Shown here piece after piece: positions 16,775 to 24,966 of a DNA stretch of 38,565 nucleotides (positions are counted from its first letter, which is position 1; every line of letters starts with the position of its first letter). The stretch comes from Pseudobdellovibrionaceae bacterium. Its GTDB lineage: Bacteria > Bdellovibrionota > Bdellovibrionia > Bdellovibrionales > Bdellovibrionaceae. The translations under genes and the position numbers were made by a program. The stretch lies in assembly GCA_014378775.1 (NCBI GenBank), contig JACMMZ010000002.1, positions 1-38,565 of the forward strand, given 5' to 3'. The notes below the pieces were generated by a model that ran no database searches, was not told the origin of the DNA, and saw nothing but the letters and a program-made list of their open reading frames with translations.

Positions 16775-18165
16775 TAAGCCAAGGGCCCAATCATGGTTTC
16801 TGGTTTGACGTACTGATCAAATTGTTCCGCGGTCAAATGCCCCAACCGAACGGCTTCTTCTTTCAAAGTCGTTCCGTTTTTATGCGCAGTCTTTGCGATT
16901 TGTGCGGCCTTATCATACCCGATATGCGGGTTGAGAGCCGTGACTAACATCAATGAATTATCGAGATGTTTTTTAATCTGAACCCGGTTCGCCACAATTC
17001 CTTCGATGCAGTGATCCACAAAACTTTCACAGGCGTCGGAAATAAGGCGAATTGAATTGAGACAATTGAAAACAATCAGCGGTTTGAAAACATTCAGTTC
17101 AAAATGTCCGGTGGCTCCGCCAATGTTGACCGCCACATCGTTTCCTAAAACTTGCGCGCAGATCATGGTCATGGCTTCACTTTGTGTCGGATTTACTTTA
17201 CCCGGCATGATCGAAGAGCCCGGTTCATTTTCTGGTAAATTAATTTCACCAATTCCGCAGCGCGGACCGCTTCCTAAAAAGCGAATGTCGTTGGCAATTT
17301 TCATCAGTGAAACCGCCACAGTTTTTAAGGCACCGTGAACTTCCACTAAAGCGTCATGGGACGCTAAGGCTTCAAACTTATTCGGAGCCGTAACAAAAGG
17401 CATTTGAGTTTCTGTCGCGATTTTTTGCGCGGCCAACACTGGAAATTTAACATGGGTGTTAAGACCGGTTCCGACCGCCGTTCCACCCAAAGCTAATTCA
17501 TAAAGGTGCGGTAAAGTATTTTTTATTCGTTGAATGGAATTTTTAATTTGAGTGGTGTAACCGGAAAATTCTTGACCTAAAGTTAAAGGCGTCGCGTCCA
17601 TCAGATGAGTCCGACCGATTTTAACAATTGAAGAGAACTCTTTTGATTTTTTATCAAGGGCGCTGTGAATTTTTTCTAGCATCGGAATAAGGCGACTGTG
17701 GATGCGCTCCGCCACCGCGATGTGCATGGCCGTAGGAAAGGTGTCGTTCGAGCTTTGGCCTTTGTTTACATCATCATTGGGATGAATATCTTTTGAAGGT
17801 AGAGTCATTCCTTGTAAAGTCATAGCACGGTTGGCGATTACTTCGTTGGCATTCATGTTGGTTTGCGTGCCGGAACCTGTTTGCCAAACCACTAATGGAA
17901 ATTCTTGATCCAGTTTTCCTGAAATAACTTCATCGGCGGCCTTCACAATAAATTCAGTTTTCTTCGCATCTAACAAACCCAGTTCAGCATTGACCAGAGC
18001 GGCACATTTTTTTAAAATTCCTAAAGCTTTAATCATCTCGCGTGGAAATTTATCTCCACCGATTTTAAAATTTTCGGTCGAGCGTTGCGTTTGGGCTCCC
18101 CATAATGCTTTTGCGGGAACTTTAACTTCGCCCATGGTATCTTTTTCGATACGAAATTCTGACAT
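16774..18165 (-). CDS. fumC: Class II fumarase FumC
   Basis: This 463-aa protein is of standard FumC length. It has the lyase signature [11 protein letters not shown] with Gly316 and Ser318, which line up with the catalytic Ser318 of E. coli Fum[18 protein letters not shown] and the substrate-site [20 protein letters not shown] are also present. It interconverts fumarate and L-malate in the TCA cycle without an iron-sulfur cluster. Four nt separate it from the SDR gene upstream, and the next gene overlaps its stop by one base, so it is the second gene of the operon. Confidence 0.97.
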   Translation of the reverse strand: MSEFRIEKDTMGEVKVPAKALWGAQTQRSTENFKIGGDKFPREMIKALGILKKCAALVNAELGLLDAKKTEFIVKAADEVISGKLDQEFPLVVWQTGSGTQTNMNANEVIANRAMTLQGMTLPSKDIHPNDDVNKGQSSNDTFPTAMHIAVAERIHSRLIPMLEKIHSALDKKSKEFSSIVKIGRTHLMDATPLTLGQEFSGYTTQIKNSIQRIKNTLPHLYELALGGTAVGTGLNTHVKFPVLAAQKIATETQMPFVTAPNKFEALASHDALVEVHGALKTVAVSLMKIANDIRFLGSGPRCGIGEINLPENEPGSSIMPGKVNPTQSEAMTMICAQVLGNDVAVNIGGATGHFELNVFKPLIVFNCLNSIRLISDACESFVDHCIEGIVANRVQIKKHLDNSLMLVTALNPHIGYDKAAQIAKTAHKNGTTLKEEAVRLGHLTAEQFDQYVKPETMIGPLA

Positions 18166-18169
18166 AGGA

Positions 18170-18955
18170 TTAACTCCGAATTAATTTTTTAATGCTTTTC
18201 TCGCCGCGAACCACTTGACCTACGCTGGCCTGATCTGTCGGGTAAATCACAAGTTCTTGAATGTTAACATGGGCCGGCTGATTCAAACACCAGAAAATAC
18301 TTTCCGCAATATCAGTGGCGCTCAGTGGCATCATATCTTGGTAAACCGATTCGGCTTTTTGCTTGCTCCCTAAGCGAACCAGACTAAATTCCGTATTCAC
18401 CATGCCAGGCTCTATGTTGGTCACGCGCACACCGGTGCCTTTAAGATCCATACGTAAACCATCATTAAAAGCGCGTACGGCAAATTTAGTGGCGCAGTAC
18501 ACGGCACCGCCTTCGTAAATCAAGCGACCAGCGACCGATCCCAAATTGACGATATGACCTCGTTCACGAATGATATGCTCAAGCAAAGTGCGAGTGGTGT
18601 AAAGCAGGCCTTTGATATTGGTATCTATCATGGCTTCCCAATCAGTCAGATCAGCAAACTGAACCAATTCGCTGCCACGAGCTAATCCAGCACTGTTGAT
18701 CAAACTCTGTACTCTGAGTTTGGGATTTTTCTTTAAAAAGGTTTCTAAGGTGGTCGGTTGAGTCACGTCCAGAGTTAAACAAATGACGTCTACCGCACCT
18801 AGATGAAGACATTCTTTTTTAAGAGCTTCGAGTCTTTGTTTTCTTCGGGCACAGAGAATAAGCGATTTTTTGGCCCGAGCTAAGCGAAGCGCCGTGGCTT
18901 CTCCAATTCCCGATGAAGCACCGGTAATCACAATATAGGAATTTATTTTTTTCAT
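18170..18955 (-). CDS. YdfG-like short-chain dehydrogenase/reductase
   Basis: This 261-aa classical SDR has the nucleotide-binding TGASSGIG at 11-18, the NSAG motif, the Tyr153-x3-Lys157 catalytic pair in YCATK, and [15 protein letters not shown] after it. The C-terminal stretch [20 protein letters not shown] resembles E. coli YdfG, an NADP-dependent 3-hydroxy acid dehydrogenase. The Arg-rich CARRKQRLE loop after strand 2 fits NADP preference. The substrate is not predictable. It is the first gene of the fumC operon. No Shine-Dalgarno precedes the ATG; a weak TTGTCT (18985-18990) and TAAGCT (18962-18967) pair with a 17-nt spacer ends 6 nt from it. Confidence 0.88.
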   Translation of the reverse strand: MKKINSYIVITGASSGIGEATALRLARAKKSLILCARRKQRLEALKKECLHLGAVDVICLTLDVTQPTTLETFLKKNPKLRVQSLINSAGLARGSELVQFADLTDWEAMIDTNIKGLLYTTRTLLEHIIRERGHIVNLGSVAGRLIYEGGAVYCATKFAVRAFNDGLRMDLKGTGVRVTNIEPGMVNTEFSLVRLGSKQKAESVYQDMMPLSATDIAESIFWCLNQPAHVNIQELVIYPTDQASVGQVVRGEKSIKKLIRS

Positions 18956-18999
18956 GCGCTTAGCTTAAACTTTAAACCCGAATTAGACAATGAATTCCA

Positions 19000-19028
19000 T
19001 TGATTGCCATTCAGAGGTCAGCTAATTT
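19000..19028 (+). promoter_or_regulatory. Putative sigma70-type promoter of the EVE-dusC-grxC operon
   Basis: TTGATT (19000-19005), a 17-nt spacer and TAATTT (19023-19028), 7 nt before the ATG at 19036, again placing the predicted start of transcription on the start codon. Confidence 0.4.
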
Positions 19029-19035
19029 GTCCCCC

Positions 19036-19506
19036 ATGAGTACAAAAACAAAAAAATTTTGGTTGATGAAATCAGAGCCCGATGTTTTCTCGATTGATCA
19101 ACTCGAAACCGATAAAAAAACTTTGTGGGAAGGCGTTCGCAATTACCAAGCGCGTAATTACATGATGAACGACATGAACATCGGAGACGAAATTCTTTTT
19201 TACCATTCGAGTACGGATCCTTCCGGCATCGTTGGCGCCGCCACTGTCAGTCAGAAAGCGGTACCTGATGCATCCCAATTTAATAAAAAATCGGAATACT
19301 TTGATCCCAAAGCCACGAAAGAAAAGCCGATTTGGTACTGTGTCGAAGTAAAATACAAATCCACTTTCAAAAAAGCTTTAACTTTACACGAAATTAAAAC
19401 GATCGAAGCCTTAAAAGATATGCTGGTGATACGAAAAGGGTCTCGCCTTTCCATTCAACCGGTCACCGATAAAGATTTTAATTATATTGTCAAAAAACAT
19501 GGTTAA
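19036..19506 (+). CDS. EVE-domain protein
   Basis: This 156-aa single-domain protein starts at the ATG at 19036, because upstream in-frame sequence has no ATG and reads as non-coding. It shows the EVE/THYN1-like signatures FWLMKSEPDVFSIDQL, LWEGVRNYQARNYM, GDEILFYHSS and GIVGAATV. EVE domains belong to the PUA-like fold and bind modified bases in DNA or RNA through an aromatic pocket. The family often sits with modification or restriction genes; here the neighbour is a tRNA dihydrouridine synthase. It overlaps the dus gene by 8 nt. No Shine-Dalgarno. Confidence 0.9.
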   Translation: MSTKTKKFWLMKSEPDVFSIDQLETDKKTLWEGVRNYQARNYMMNDMNIGDEILFYHSSTDPSGIVGAATVSQKAVPDASQFNKKSEYFDPKATKEKPIWYCVEVKYKSTFKKALTLHEIKTIEALKDMLVIRKGSRLSIQPVTDKDFNYIVKKHG

Positions 19507-20434
19507 TCTTTTTCTCGCACCAATGGAAGGTGTTACCGACTTTGTCATGCGCGATCTTTTGACCGGCCTTGGTGGCATCGATCAGTGCGTGACCGAATTT
19601 TTGCGCGTGACGGATAAGCTGTATCCGGATCGTGTTTTTTTTGAAAATTGTCCCGAACTTAAAACAGGATCTCGCACCCGGGCCGGCACGCCGGTTTTTG
19701 TTCAGCTGCTCGGGGGGCACGCCGAACCCCTTGCGGAAAATGCCAGTCGCGCGGCTGAATTAGGCGCCTTAGGGATCGATCTTAATTTCGGATGCCCGGC
19801 CAAAACTGTGAATCGTCACGACGGCGGTGCCACGCTTTTAAAATCTTCAAATCGTATTTTTGATATTATTCACACTGTCAGAAAAAAAGTTCCCGCTCAT
19901 ATCCCGGTGACAGCTAAAATCCGATTAGGCTTTGATGATCCCCGGGTTTGCCTCGAGAACGCCAAGGCGGCCGAAGAAGCTGGTGCGGCTTGGCTCACGG
20001 TTCATTGTCGAACCAAAACCGACGGCTACAAACCGCCGGCTTACTGGGAATGGATTCCCAAAATAAAAGAACAATCTAGAATAAAAATTATCGCCAACGG
20101 AGAAATTTGGACCGTCGATGATTTCAAGCGCTGCGCACAGGTCACCGGTTGCCAAGATTTTATGATTGGACGAGCCGCTCTCAGAAATCCGTATTTATTC
20201 AGTCAAATTAAACAAATCGATCAGGATACAAAATATCAACCGATTCGTTTACTTCCCGGTTTTTTCAAGGCTTGTGAGGCTTATTTGAACGAAGACTTTG
20301 CCACAGCCCGCACCAAACAGTGGCTCAATCAGTTACGCGTGACGGATGATCGAATTCAGTCTATCTTTGATGAAGTTAAAATATTAAAAAAACCAACTGA
20401 GTTTAAACAAAAACTAGATCAGTTGCTGACATAA
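19499..20434 (+). CDS. DusC-like tRNA-dihydrouridine synthase
   Basis: This 311-aa FMN-dependent TIM-barrel enzyme is read from the ATG at 19499; a TTG four codons earlier is also possible. LAPMEGVTDFVMRDLLT, CVTEFLRV, PVFVQLLGG and DLNFGCPAKTVNRHDGGATL resemble E. coli DusC closely, including Cys99 as the proton donor. DusC reduces U16 of tRNA, but the target in this lineage is inferred. The RTKTDGY and IANGEIW motifs mark the phosphate and flavin site. It overlaps the EVE gene by 8 nt and is followed by grxC 11 nt later. Confidence 0.92.
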   Translation: MVNLFLAPMEGVTDFVMRDLLTGLGGIDQCVTEFLRVTDKLYPDRVFFENCPELKTGSRTRAGTPVFVQLLGGHAEPLAENASRAAELGALGIDLNFGCPAKTVNRHDGGATLLKSSNRIFDIIHTVRKKVPAHIPVTAKIRLGFDDPRVCLENAKAAEEAGAAWLTVHCRTKTDGYKPPAYWEWIPKIKEQSRIKIIANGEIWTVDDFKRCAQVTGCQDFMIGRAALRNPYLFSQIKQIDQDTKYQPIRLLPGFFKACEAYLNEDFATARTKQWLNQLRVTDDRIQSIFDEVKILKKPTEFKQKLDQLLT

Positions 20435-20445
20435 GGAAGTTACAA

Positions 20446-20700
20446 ATGGCTCAAAAAGTTCTCATGATTAAAAAAAATCCTTGTCCTTATTGCGACCGTG
20501 CTAAAGTTCTTTTAGACAATAAAGGAATTAAGTACGAGGTTTTAGATCTTTCAAATAATTTAGATGAACTGGATAAATGGAAAGAAAAAACGGGCTGGAA
20601 AACCGTGCCGATGATTTTCATTAACGATGAACTCATTGGGGGGTACAACGATTTGAAAGCCTTAGAAGAAGAAGGCCGCTTGGATGCTATGCTGAAATAA
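20446..20700 (+). CDS. grxC: Dithiol glutaredoxin
   Basis: This 84-aa glutaredoxin has the dithiol active site C13-P-Y-C16, the cis-proline segment TVPMIFIND and the glutathione-binding GGYNDLKAL. It reduces disulfides and glutathionylated proteins in the cytoplasm. A good Shine-Dalgarno AAGGAAG (20433-20439) lies 6 nt upstream of the ATG. It is the last gene of the operon, followed at once by a hairpin terminator. Confidence 0.95.
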   Translation: MAQKVLMIKKNPCPYCDRAKVLLDNKGIKYEVLDLSNNLDELDKWKEKTGWKTVPMIFINDELIGGYNDLKALEEEGRLDAMLK

Positions 20701-20732
20701 AAAAAGCGACCTTACAAGGATCGCTTTTTTTT
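20701..20732. terminator. Rho-independent terminator after grxC (bidirectional)
   Basis: AAAAAGCGA and CCT pair with AGG and TCGCTTTTT around a 4-nt loop, with one unpaired A, and the T run follows. The A run on the left makes it usable from the minus strand too, for the exported-protein gene ending at 20752. Confidence 0.8.
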
Positions 20733-20751
20733 AACATCAGATTTAAAAACC

Positions 20752-21393
20752 TTAGTTACAGTGGTAAGGATCAGCTGAACAATCTGGGTTTTCCTGTTTG
20801 ACCGGAGGATTTGATAAATCAATCAATGGCGCATTTTGTCCGTTGGTGTTATTTAAAAAAGTACGTAATTGAACGAGTGAATTTTCATTAACTGACGCCG
20901 CAAATGATTCATCACTGATAACGTAAGCGGAAAATTGAGCCGAAACACTTAAAACACCTTCAACCGTTTTGAAATTCACAAATTCATCGGGTTTCGAAAA
21001 TTCCGCTCCTACCCGAGTTGGAAATAAACTCTGACAAACTGAATCGGAGTTAGCCGCTTGACTCTTACGAGCTTCTAAAATTGGAGCAACCGTTTGCTGT
21101 CCGATCACTTGTCCAGAAGCATTCTTTAAAGTGTAAGTCATTTTTACATCGCCTTTGATGGTCAAAGTCTCTTCACACGTATAAAATCCATGTCCCGCGA
21201 TTTCAGGATCGCCGTAAGAAACTAAAGCCACTTTCGAATCCATGCCCGCACCCTGTTGATCTTTTTCAATCCGAACTTCCACTGAATATTTCGAATTTTT
21301 TAAAGTGATTTGCGCCGATCGCAAAATAGTTTGAGTGAATCCAGCCGTGGAAAAGGCCAGTGTTAAAAGTGATGGGAAAATAAGTTTCATCAT
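20752..21393 (-). CDS. Exported protein of unknown function
   Basis: This 213-aa protein starts at one of two adjacent ATGs (21393 or 21390), supported by the Shine-Dalgarno AGGAGA (21399-21404). A signal peptide (MKLIFPSLLTLAFSTAGFTQ) is followed by a beta-rich sequence (TLKNSKYSVEVRIEKDQ, VSVSAQFSAYVISDE-like strands) and a Cys-containing tail ending DCSADPYHCN. The pattern suggests a periplasmic or secreted beta-sandwich with a disulfide. No catalytic motif or known family is recognised. It appears monocistronic, between two terminators. Confidence 0.72.
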   Translation of the reverse strand: MMKLIFPSLLTLAFSTAGFTQTILRSAQITLKNSKYSVEVRIEKDQQGAGMDSKVALVSYGDPEIAGHGFYTCEETLTIKGDVKMTYTLKNASGQVIGQQTVAPILEARKSQAANSDSVCQSLFPTRVGAEFSKPDEFVNFKTVEGVLSVSAQFSAYVISDESFAASVNENSLVQLRTFLNNTNGQNAPLIDLSNPPVKQENPDCSADPYHCN

Positions 21394-21460
21394 AAAGATC
21401 TCCTGTTTATTTGTTAACAAGGACATTTATACACGAAGGGCTCAAAAAATTCTAAGCAAT

Positions 21461-21497
21461 AAAAAAAAAGTCTGAGATCTCTTCGAAAATCAGACAT
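21461..21497 (-). terminator. Rho-independent terminator downstream of trxA
   Basis: GTCTGA (21470-21475) pairs with TCAGAC (21490-21495) across a 14-nt loop. On the minus strand the stem is followed by a run of nine Ts (21461-21469). It lies about 60 nt past the trxA stop. Confidence 0.7.
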
Positions 21498-21552
21498 TTT
21501 TCTATATTATTTATTAGACCGTAAAAAAATTAGACGGTTCCAGGGTGGAACT

Positions 21553-21879
21553 TTAGATATGATTCTTGATCAAAGCGGCGATATCCTCTTTGGGATGATT
21601 TCCGACTAATTCCCCAACTTTGTTTCCACCTTTAAATAAAAGCATGGCCGGTATTCCACGGATTCCAAAAGAGCCCGGAATTTTTTGATTTTCATCAACG
21701 TTCATCTTAACGATTTTGATCGTTCCACTCATTTCCTGAGCGATCTCTTCGAGCTTTGGTCCTAAAGCACGGCAAGGACCGCACCATTCCGCCCAGAAAT
21801 CCACGAGCACAAGTTCGTTGGCTTTTAACACGTCAGATTCAAATGAGGCATCGGTCACTGGTTTTGTAAATTGTCCCAT
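21553..21879 (-). CDS. trxA: Thioredoxin
   Basis: This 108-aa protein is a textbook thioredoxin: active site W32-C33-G-P-C36, VDFWAEW before it, and the cis-proline loop GIRGIPAMLLFKGG. It reduces cytoplasmic disulfides with thioredoxin reductase (not in the window). An AAGGAG Shine-Dalgarno sits a few bases before the ATG. The gene lies 37 nt after the stop of the receiver-like gene and may be cotranscribed with it. Confidence 0.96.
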   Translation of the reverse strand: MGQFTKPVTDASFESDVLKANELVLVDFWAEWCGPCRALGPKLEEIAQEMSGTIKIVKMNVDENQKIPGSFGIRGIPAMLLFKGGNKVGELVGNHPKEDIAALIKNHI

Positions 21880-21916
21880 AGCTTCTCCTTATATTAAGTT
21901 ATATTAAGTCGGTCTA

Positions 21917-22687
21917 TTAAGTCAGCTTTTTTTTAAAAAGCTCGTTCGTAAAATCTTTTCTGGCCTGATCTAATTCCTGGGCCTCTTTGGAAGCAGGTAT
22001 ATTCCAGTCTTTGCGATTGGCTTTATTTTCTTCTTTAGTTTTTCTCTTACTCAGGCCTTTTTTCAAGTCAATATTGGTTTTTTCGATCTGTTGATTATAG
22101 GCCTCGATCTTTGCTGACTGCTTGAAAGCGTAGCCCTGAAGCTCATTTTGTATTTTAAGTCGTATTTCTGTAAGATTAACGACCGGAGCACTGGCGCTCC
22201 CGCGTACCATTTGAAGTTCATCTTCGATGCTGCGACCATGCTGAACCAGATAAGATTGTTCCTGATCTCGGAATGTGGGATCATCATGAACCATCTTGTA
22301 CAGGCGATCTCGCATACCCGGCTTATCCACTGAATCTAAATTCAAAATGCTCGTCGCAATCCGCAGCGCCGTGACGGGCTCTTCCAAAATGAGGTCAGCT
22401 TTGATCCCGTTTAACTGCGCTTTTTCCGGAATATTCTCCGGCGCGAAGACTAGGATTACTTTACCGAGGAATTTTACATTATCTTTGAGCCTTTTTCCTA
22501 CCTTCATGGCTGACAGACGATGACTGGTTCCACGGGCTACGATAATATCTGGATTAAACGAAAGGATACGTTCCGTTAGGTTGTACTCGTTTTGTAACGC
22601 ATCAGTTGTGTAACCTAGCTTTCGCAAGGTGTTTTCAAGATGCCCACTGAATTGAACGTTATCGATAACTAAGAGTACTCTATCCAT
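21917..22687 (-). CDS. Degenerate receiver-domain protein with a basic coiled tail
   Basis: In this 256-aa protein residues 1-117 look like a response-regulator receiver fold: VLLVIDN start, LRKLGYTTDAL, NPDIIVARG, KVILVFAPEN and ADLILEEPVTALRI. The phosphorylation chemistry is gone. The expected Asp at the end of strand 3 is replaced (PDIIVARG), and the conserved Lys before Pro is Glu (EEP). The rest is charged and helical, rich in Lys, Gln and Glu, with no output DNA-binding domain. It probably acts as a phosphorylation-independent signalling or scaffold protein, which is inference. It is divergent from lptF. Confidence 0.75.
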   Translation of the reverse strand: MDRVLLVIDNVQFSGHLENTLRKLGYTTDALQNEYNLTERILSFNPDIIVARGTSHRLSAMKVGKRLKDNVKFLGKVILVFAPENIPEKAQLNGIKADLILEEPVTALRIATSILNLDSVDKPGMRDRLYKMVHDDPTFRDQEQSYLVQHGRSIEDELQMVRGSASAPVVNLTEIRLKIQNELQGYAFKQSAKIEAYNQQIEKTNIDLKKGLSKRKTKEENKANRKDWNIPASKEAQELDQARKDFTNELFKKKLT

Positions 22688-22693
22688 TCGTCT

Positions 22694-22723
22694 ATTCTAA
22701 AAGTTGATCCATGACCAACGCAA
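22694..22723 (-). promoter_or_regulatory. Putative promoter of the degenerate-receiver gene
   Basis: On the minus strand, TTGCGT (22718-22723), an 18-nt spacer and TAGAAT (22694-22699), 6 nt before the ATG at 22687. No Shine-Dalgarno is present. Confidence 0.35.
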
Positions 22724-22739
22724 AGAAATAATGTAAATT
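22711..22739 (+). promoter_or_regulatory. Putative promoter of the LptF-like gene
   Basis: ATGACC (22711-22716), a 17-nt spacer and TAAATT (22734-22739), 6 nt before the ATG at 22746. An alternative pair is TTGATC (22704-22709) and AATAAT (22727-22732), also 17 nt apart, giving a leader of about 7 nt. Both overlap the divergent promoter, and no Shine-Dalgarno is seen. Confidence 0.35.
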
Positions 22740-22745
22740 GATTTT

Positions 22746-23840
22746 ATGTGGCGATCGAGAAGAATCATAATTTACCTTTTATCTGAAATGCTACCAGCGT
22801 TTTTACTGGGAATAGTGATATTTGTCTCAATTCTTCTCATGTTTCAAGCCCTGCGCTTGACCGAGTTCGTCCTGGTCCACGGAATTAAGATCTCCACACT
22901 CCTGGACATTATCGGTTACATGAGTATCTCGTTTCTTCCAATTCTTCTTCCGATGAGTCTTTTATTTGCTGTCTTGATGACTTATAATCGCCTTTCTACC
23001 GAATCAGAAATTATCGCTATGAAAAGCACTGGTATTTCGGGATGGTTTCTACTTTCTCCGGCGGTATTTTTAAGCGCCTTGGTTTTTGTATTCTCGGCCC
23101 AAACCGCTTTTTTCATGGCTCCCTGGGGAAACCGTCAGTTCGAACTTCTCATTACCCAGTTAGGGAACACCAAAGCGGCGGCATCGATAAAAGAAGGTGC
23201 ATTTTCAGAAGGATTTTTTGACATGGTGGTTTACGCCAACAAAGTCGATAGTAAAACGGGAAAATTGCAGAATCTGTTTATTTATGACGAGAAAGAATCC
23301 TCTCCAATCACCATAATTGCCCCGCGCGGAGAGATCATCCCCGACACCGTCAACCCCGGCCATAGCATTTTATTGCGATTGTTTAACGGGGAAATCCATC
23401 GCAGCGGGAAAAATCACACCATCATTAATTTTGAGGCTTATGACGTTTCTCTGAATGATCCCATCCGCTCTGAAGAGCGTAAAAAATCTCCGCCTTCGCT
23501 GTCATTAAGTGAGCTTAATGACAGAATGGCCGATGAAAAGCTTTCCGATGACGAAAAAAAAACTTTCAATATCGAGTACCATAAACGCTCGGCTCTGAGC
23601 TTTGCTTGCTTCGTTTTTGCTTTAATCGGGGTCGCGTTTGGAATTCAGAACGATCGACGCGGAGCCAAGTCATCTGGTTTTGTTCTATCCGTTGGATTTA
23701 TTATTTTGTACTGGATACTGTATTTAGGGTTCGAGGCAATGGCCCGTAATGGCCGACTACCGGTGGTTTTAGCCACATGGAGCTCAAATATTATTTTTAT
23801 GATTTTTGCTTTTTTGAATTTAAGAAAAAAATTAAATTGA
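22746..23840 (+). CDS. lptF: LptF/LptG-family lipopolysaccharide export permease
   Basis: This 364-aa protein has the YjgP/YjgQ layout. Three N-terminal membrane segments include LLGIVIFVSILLMFQALRL and the conserved FLPILLPMSLLFAVLMTYNRLSTESEI coupling region (residues about 70-96). A periplasmic beta-jellyroll (about 130-260) and three C-terminal helices follow. LptF and LptG form the inner-membrane part of the ABC exporter that moves LPS to the periplasmic bridge; telling F from G needs an alignment. The partner and the ATPase LptB are not in the window. Confidence 0.85.
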   Translation: MWRSRRIIIYLLSEMLPAFLLGIVIFVSILLMFQALRLTEFVLVHGIKISTLLDIIGYMSISFLPILLPMSLLFAVLMTYNRLSTESEIIAMKSTGISGWFLLSPAVFLSALVFVFSAQTAFFMAPWGNRQFELLITQLGNTKAAASIKEGAFSEGFFDMVVYANKVDSKTGKLQNLFIYDEKESSPITIIAPRGEIIPDTVNPGHSILLRLFNGEIHRSGKNHTIINFEAYDVSLNDPIRSEERKKSPPSLSLSELNDRMADEKLSDDEKKTFNIEYHKRSALSFACFVFALIGVAFGIQNDRRGAKSSGFVLSVGFIILYWILYLGFEAMARNGRLPVVLATWSSNIIFMIFAFLNLRKKLN

Positions 23841-23934
23841 AGATTGAATCGGAAATCTGATTGACAGACTTAATGACCAAAAAAACGAGACGACGCAGTA
23901 GCATCCTTACCACCATGGTCATCCTTGACCACAT
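23797..23934 (-). CDS. Possible 45-codon ORF with a strong Shine-Dalgarno, partly antisense to lptF
   Basis: On the minus strand, AAGGGAGGGG lies just upstream of an ATG at 23934 that opens a 45-aa frame: basic at first (MVVRMLLRRLVFLVIKSVNQ), with two hydrophobic stretches. It overlaps the last 44 nt of lptF antisense. The Shine-Dalgarno is unusually good, but the peptide is not recognised and no promoter pair fits. It could be a small membrane peptide or chance. Confidence 0.2.
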   Translation of the reverse strand: MWSRMTMVVRMLLRRLVFLVIKSVNQISDSIFNLIFFLNSKKQKS

Positions 23935-24099
23935 CGCCCCTCCCTTACATATATCTTAAGTGCATTCATGAGAATTTTTCAAAGTTTTTTTTAAGAATAT
24001 TTCATTTTTTTATATATTCAGGACTATAATATGAGCAGACACTAGCCGTAGGGCTTATAGATTTTTTTTATAACTACACAAGGCGTTTGAACGGATTTC
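23841..24099. other. AT-rich intergenic stretch between lptF and dprA
   Basis: This holds no gene beyond the doubtful ORF above. It contains an imperfect 18-bp-period direct repeat (CATCCTT at 23902-23908 and 23920-23926, each followed by a CCAC). There is also an orphan TATAAT (24025-24030), and a short AGCC/GGCT hairpin with a T run near 24043-24069 that could end a very short transcript. None of this is strong. Confidence 0.3.
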
Positions 24100-24915
24100 T
24101 TAGTACCCAGACCATGATTCACCCCTCCAGAAATCATAAAGACTTACGCAATCTGTAACAGATGTTGCGCCTTCGTTAATCAGCTTTATATTCCCGGTAA
24201 ATTCATTTAACCCCGGATGAGCTGGGATGGTGACCACCGGCCTTCCGTTTTGAAGCGCATGATGGACCGTGAGCATCGTCCCTGACTTGATTCCGGCTTG
24301 AACCACTAGGCATACTCGTCCTAACGAGGCTATCAAACGATTACGGAAGTAGAAAAAAGATTTATGGATTTTCTGGTGCTGTTCAAATTCAGAGATAACG
24401 GCTCCCCCAGCATTAATAATTTCAGCCACGAGATACTTAATATCTTTCGGGTAAATTTCAGCCAAACCCGACGGAAGAACCACAATAGTCGGTCTCCCTG
24501 ACCGAAGCGCCGCCACATGCGATTTCAAATCGACTCCGAGGGCTCCACCGCTGACCAACCCTATTTCATCTAATTTAAGAAAAGCAATAAGCTGTGTGTT
24601 AATCCACTGCGTAGTTAGATCATGACAATCCCGCGAACCCACCACCGAAATCAGATCGAATTGCTTCCAGCATGGCTGTCCGATGAATTCAAAAAATAAA
24701 GGGGGTTCGATCATTTTATAGAAAGCCATCGGATAATTTTCATCACCCGGATAAGTATACTTGATTCCCGCAGCTTGGAGTTTATCGATATACAAAGCGG
24801 CTTGCAGGAGTTCTGATTTCGAGAAAATATTTGATTCGGTCAATTCGAGTCGATGATCCGGATTTCGATATCTATTTCGTCTTTGCAGGGCTTTAAAAAG
24901 AAGAGCTTTATTCAT
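24100..24915 (-). CDS. dprA: DprA/Smf DNA-processing protein
   Basis: This 271-aa protein starts at the ATG at 24915. It shows the DprA Rossmann-like core: YPGDENYPMAF, PPLFFEFIGQP, the VGSRD loop, SGGALGVDLKSHVAAL, TIVVLPSGLAEIYP, ISEFE, the FFYFRNRLIASL motif and a SGTMLTVHHALQNGRPVVTIP segment. DprA binds incoming single-stranded DNA in transformation and loads RecA. It is short: the N-terminal SAM-like part is reduced and the C-terminal winged helix of many DprAs is absent. With comEC 3 kb away and pilA in the window it supports natural transformation, though no uptake assay is implied. Confidence 0.92.
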   Translation of the reverse strand: MNKALLFKALQRRNRYRNPDHRLELTESNIFSKSELLQAALYIDKLQAAGIKYTYPGDENYPMAFYKMIEPPLFFEFIGQPCWKQFDLISVVGSRDCHDLTTQWINTQLIAFLKLDEIGLVSGGALGVDLKSHVAALRSGRPTIVVLPSGLAEIYPKDIKYLVAEIINAGGAVISEFEQHQKIHKSFFYFRNRLIASLGRVCLVVQAGIKSGTMLTVHHALQNGRPVVTIPAHPGLNEFTGNIKLINEGATSVTDCVSLYDFWRGESWSGY

Positions 24916-24955
24916 AAACAAGATCTTTACAATTAGTGTTCCAATTTGAGTTCGC

Positions 24956-24961
24956 TATGAT
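24956..24961 (+). promoter_or_regulatory. Putative -10 box of the L,D-transpeptidase gene
   Basis: TATGAT ends 5 nt before the ATG at 24967, and there is no Shine-Dalgarno. The -35 region (TTAGTG at 24933-24938) is a poor match. Confidence 0.3.
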
Positions 24962-24966
24962 ACGCT

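Noticed and set aside
24025-24069. Short non-coding RNA from TATAAT to a T-run hairpin
   Set aside because: The -35 is poor, the stem is only 4 bp and the transcript would be about 40 nt.
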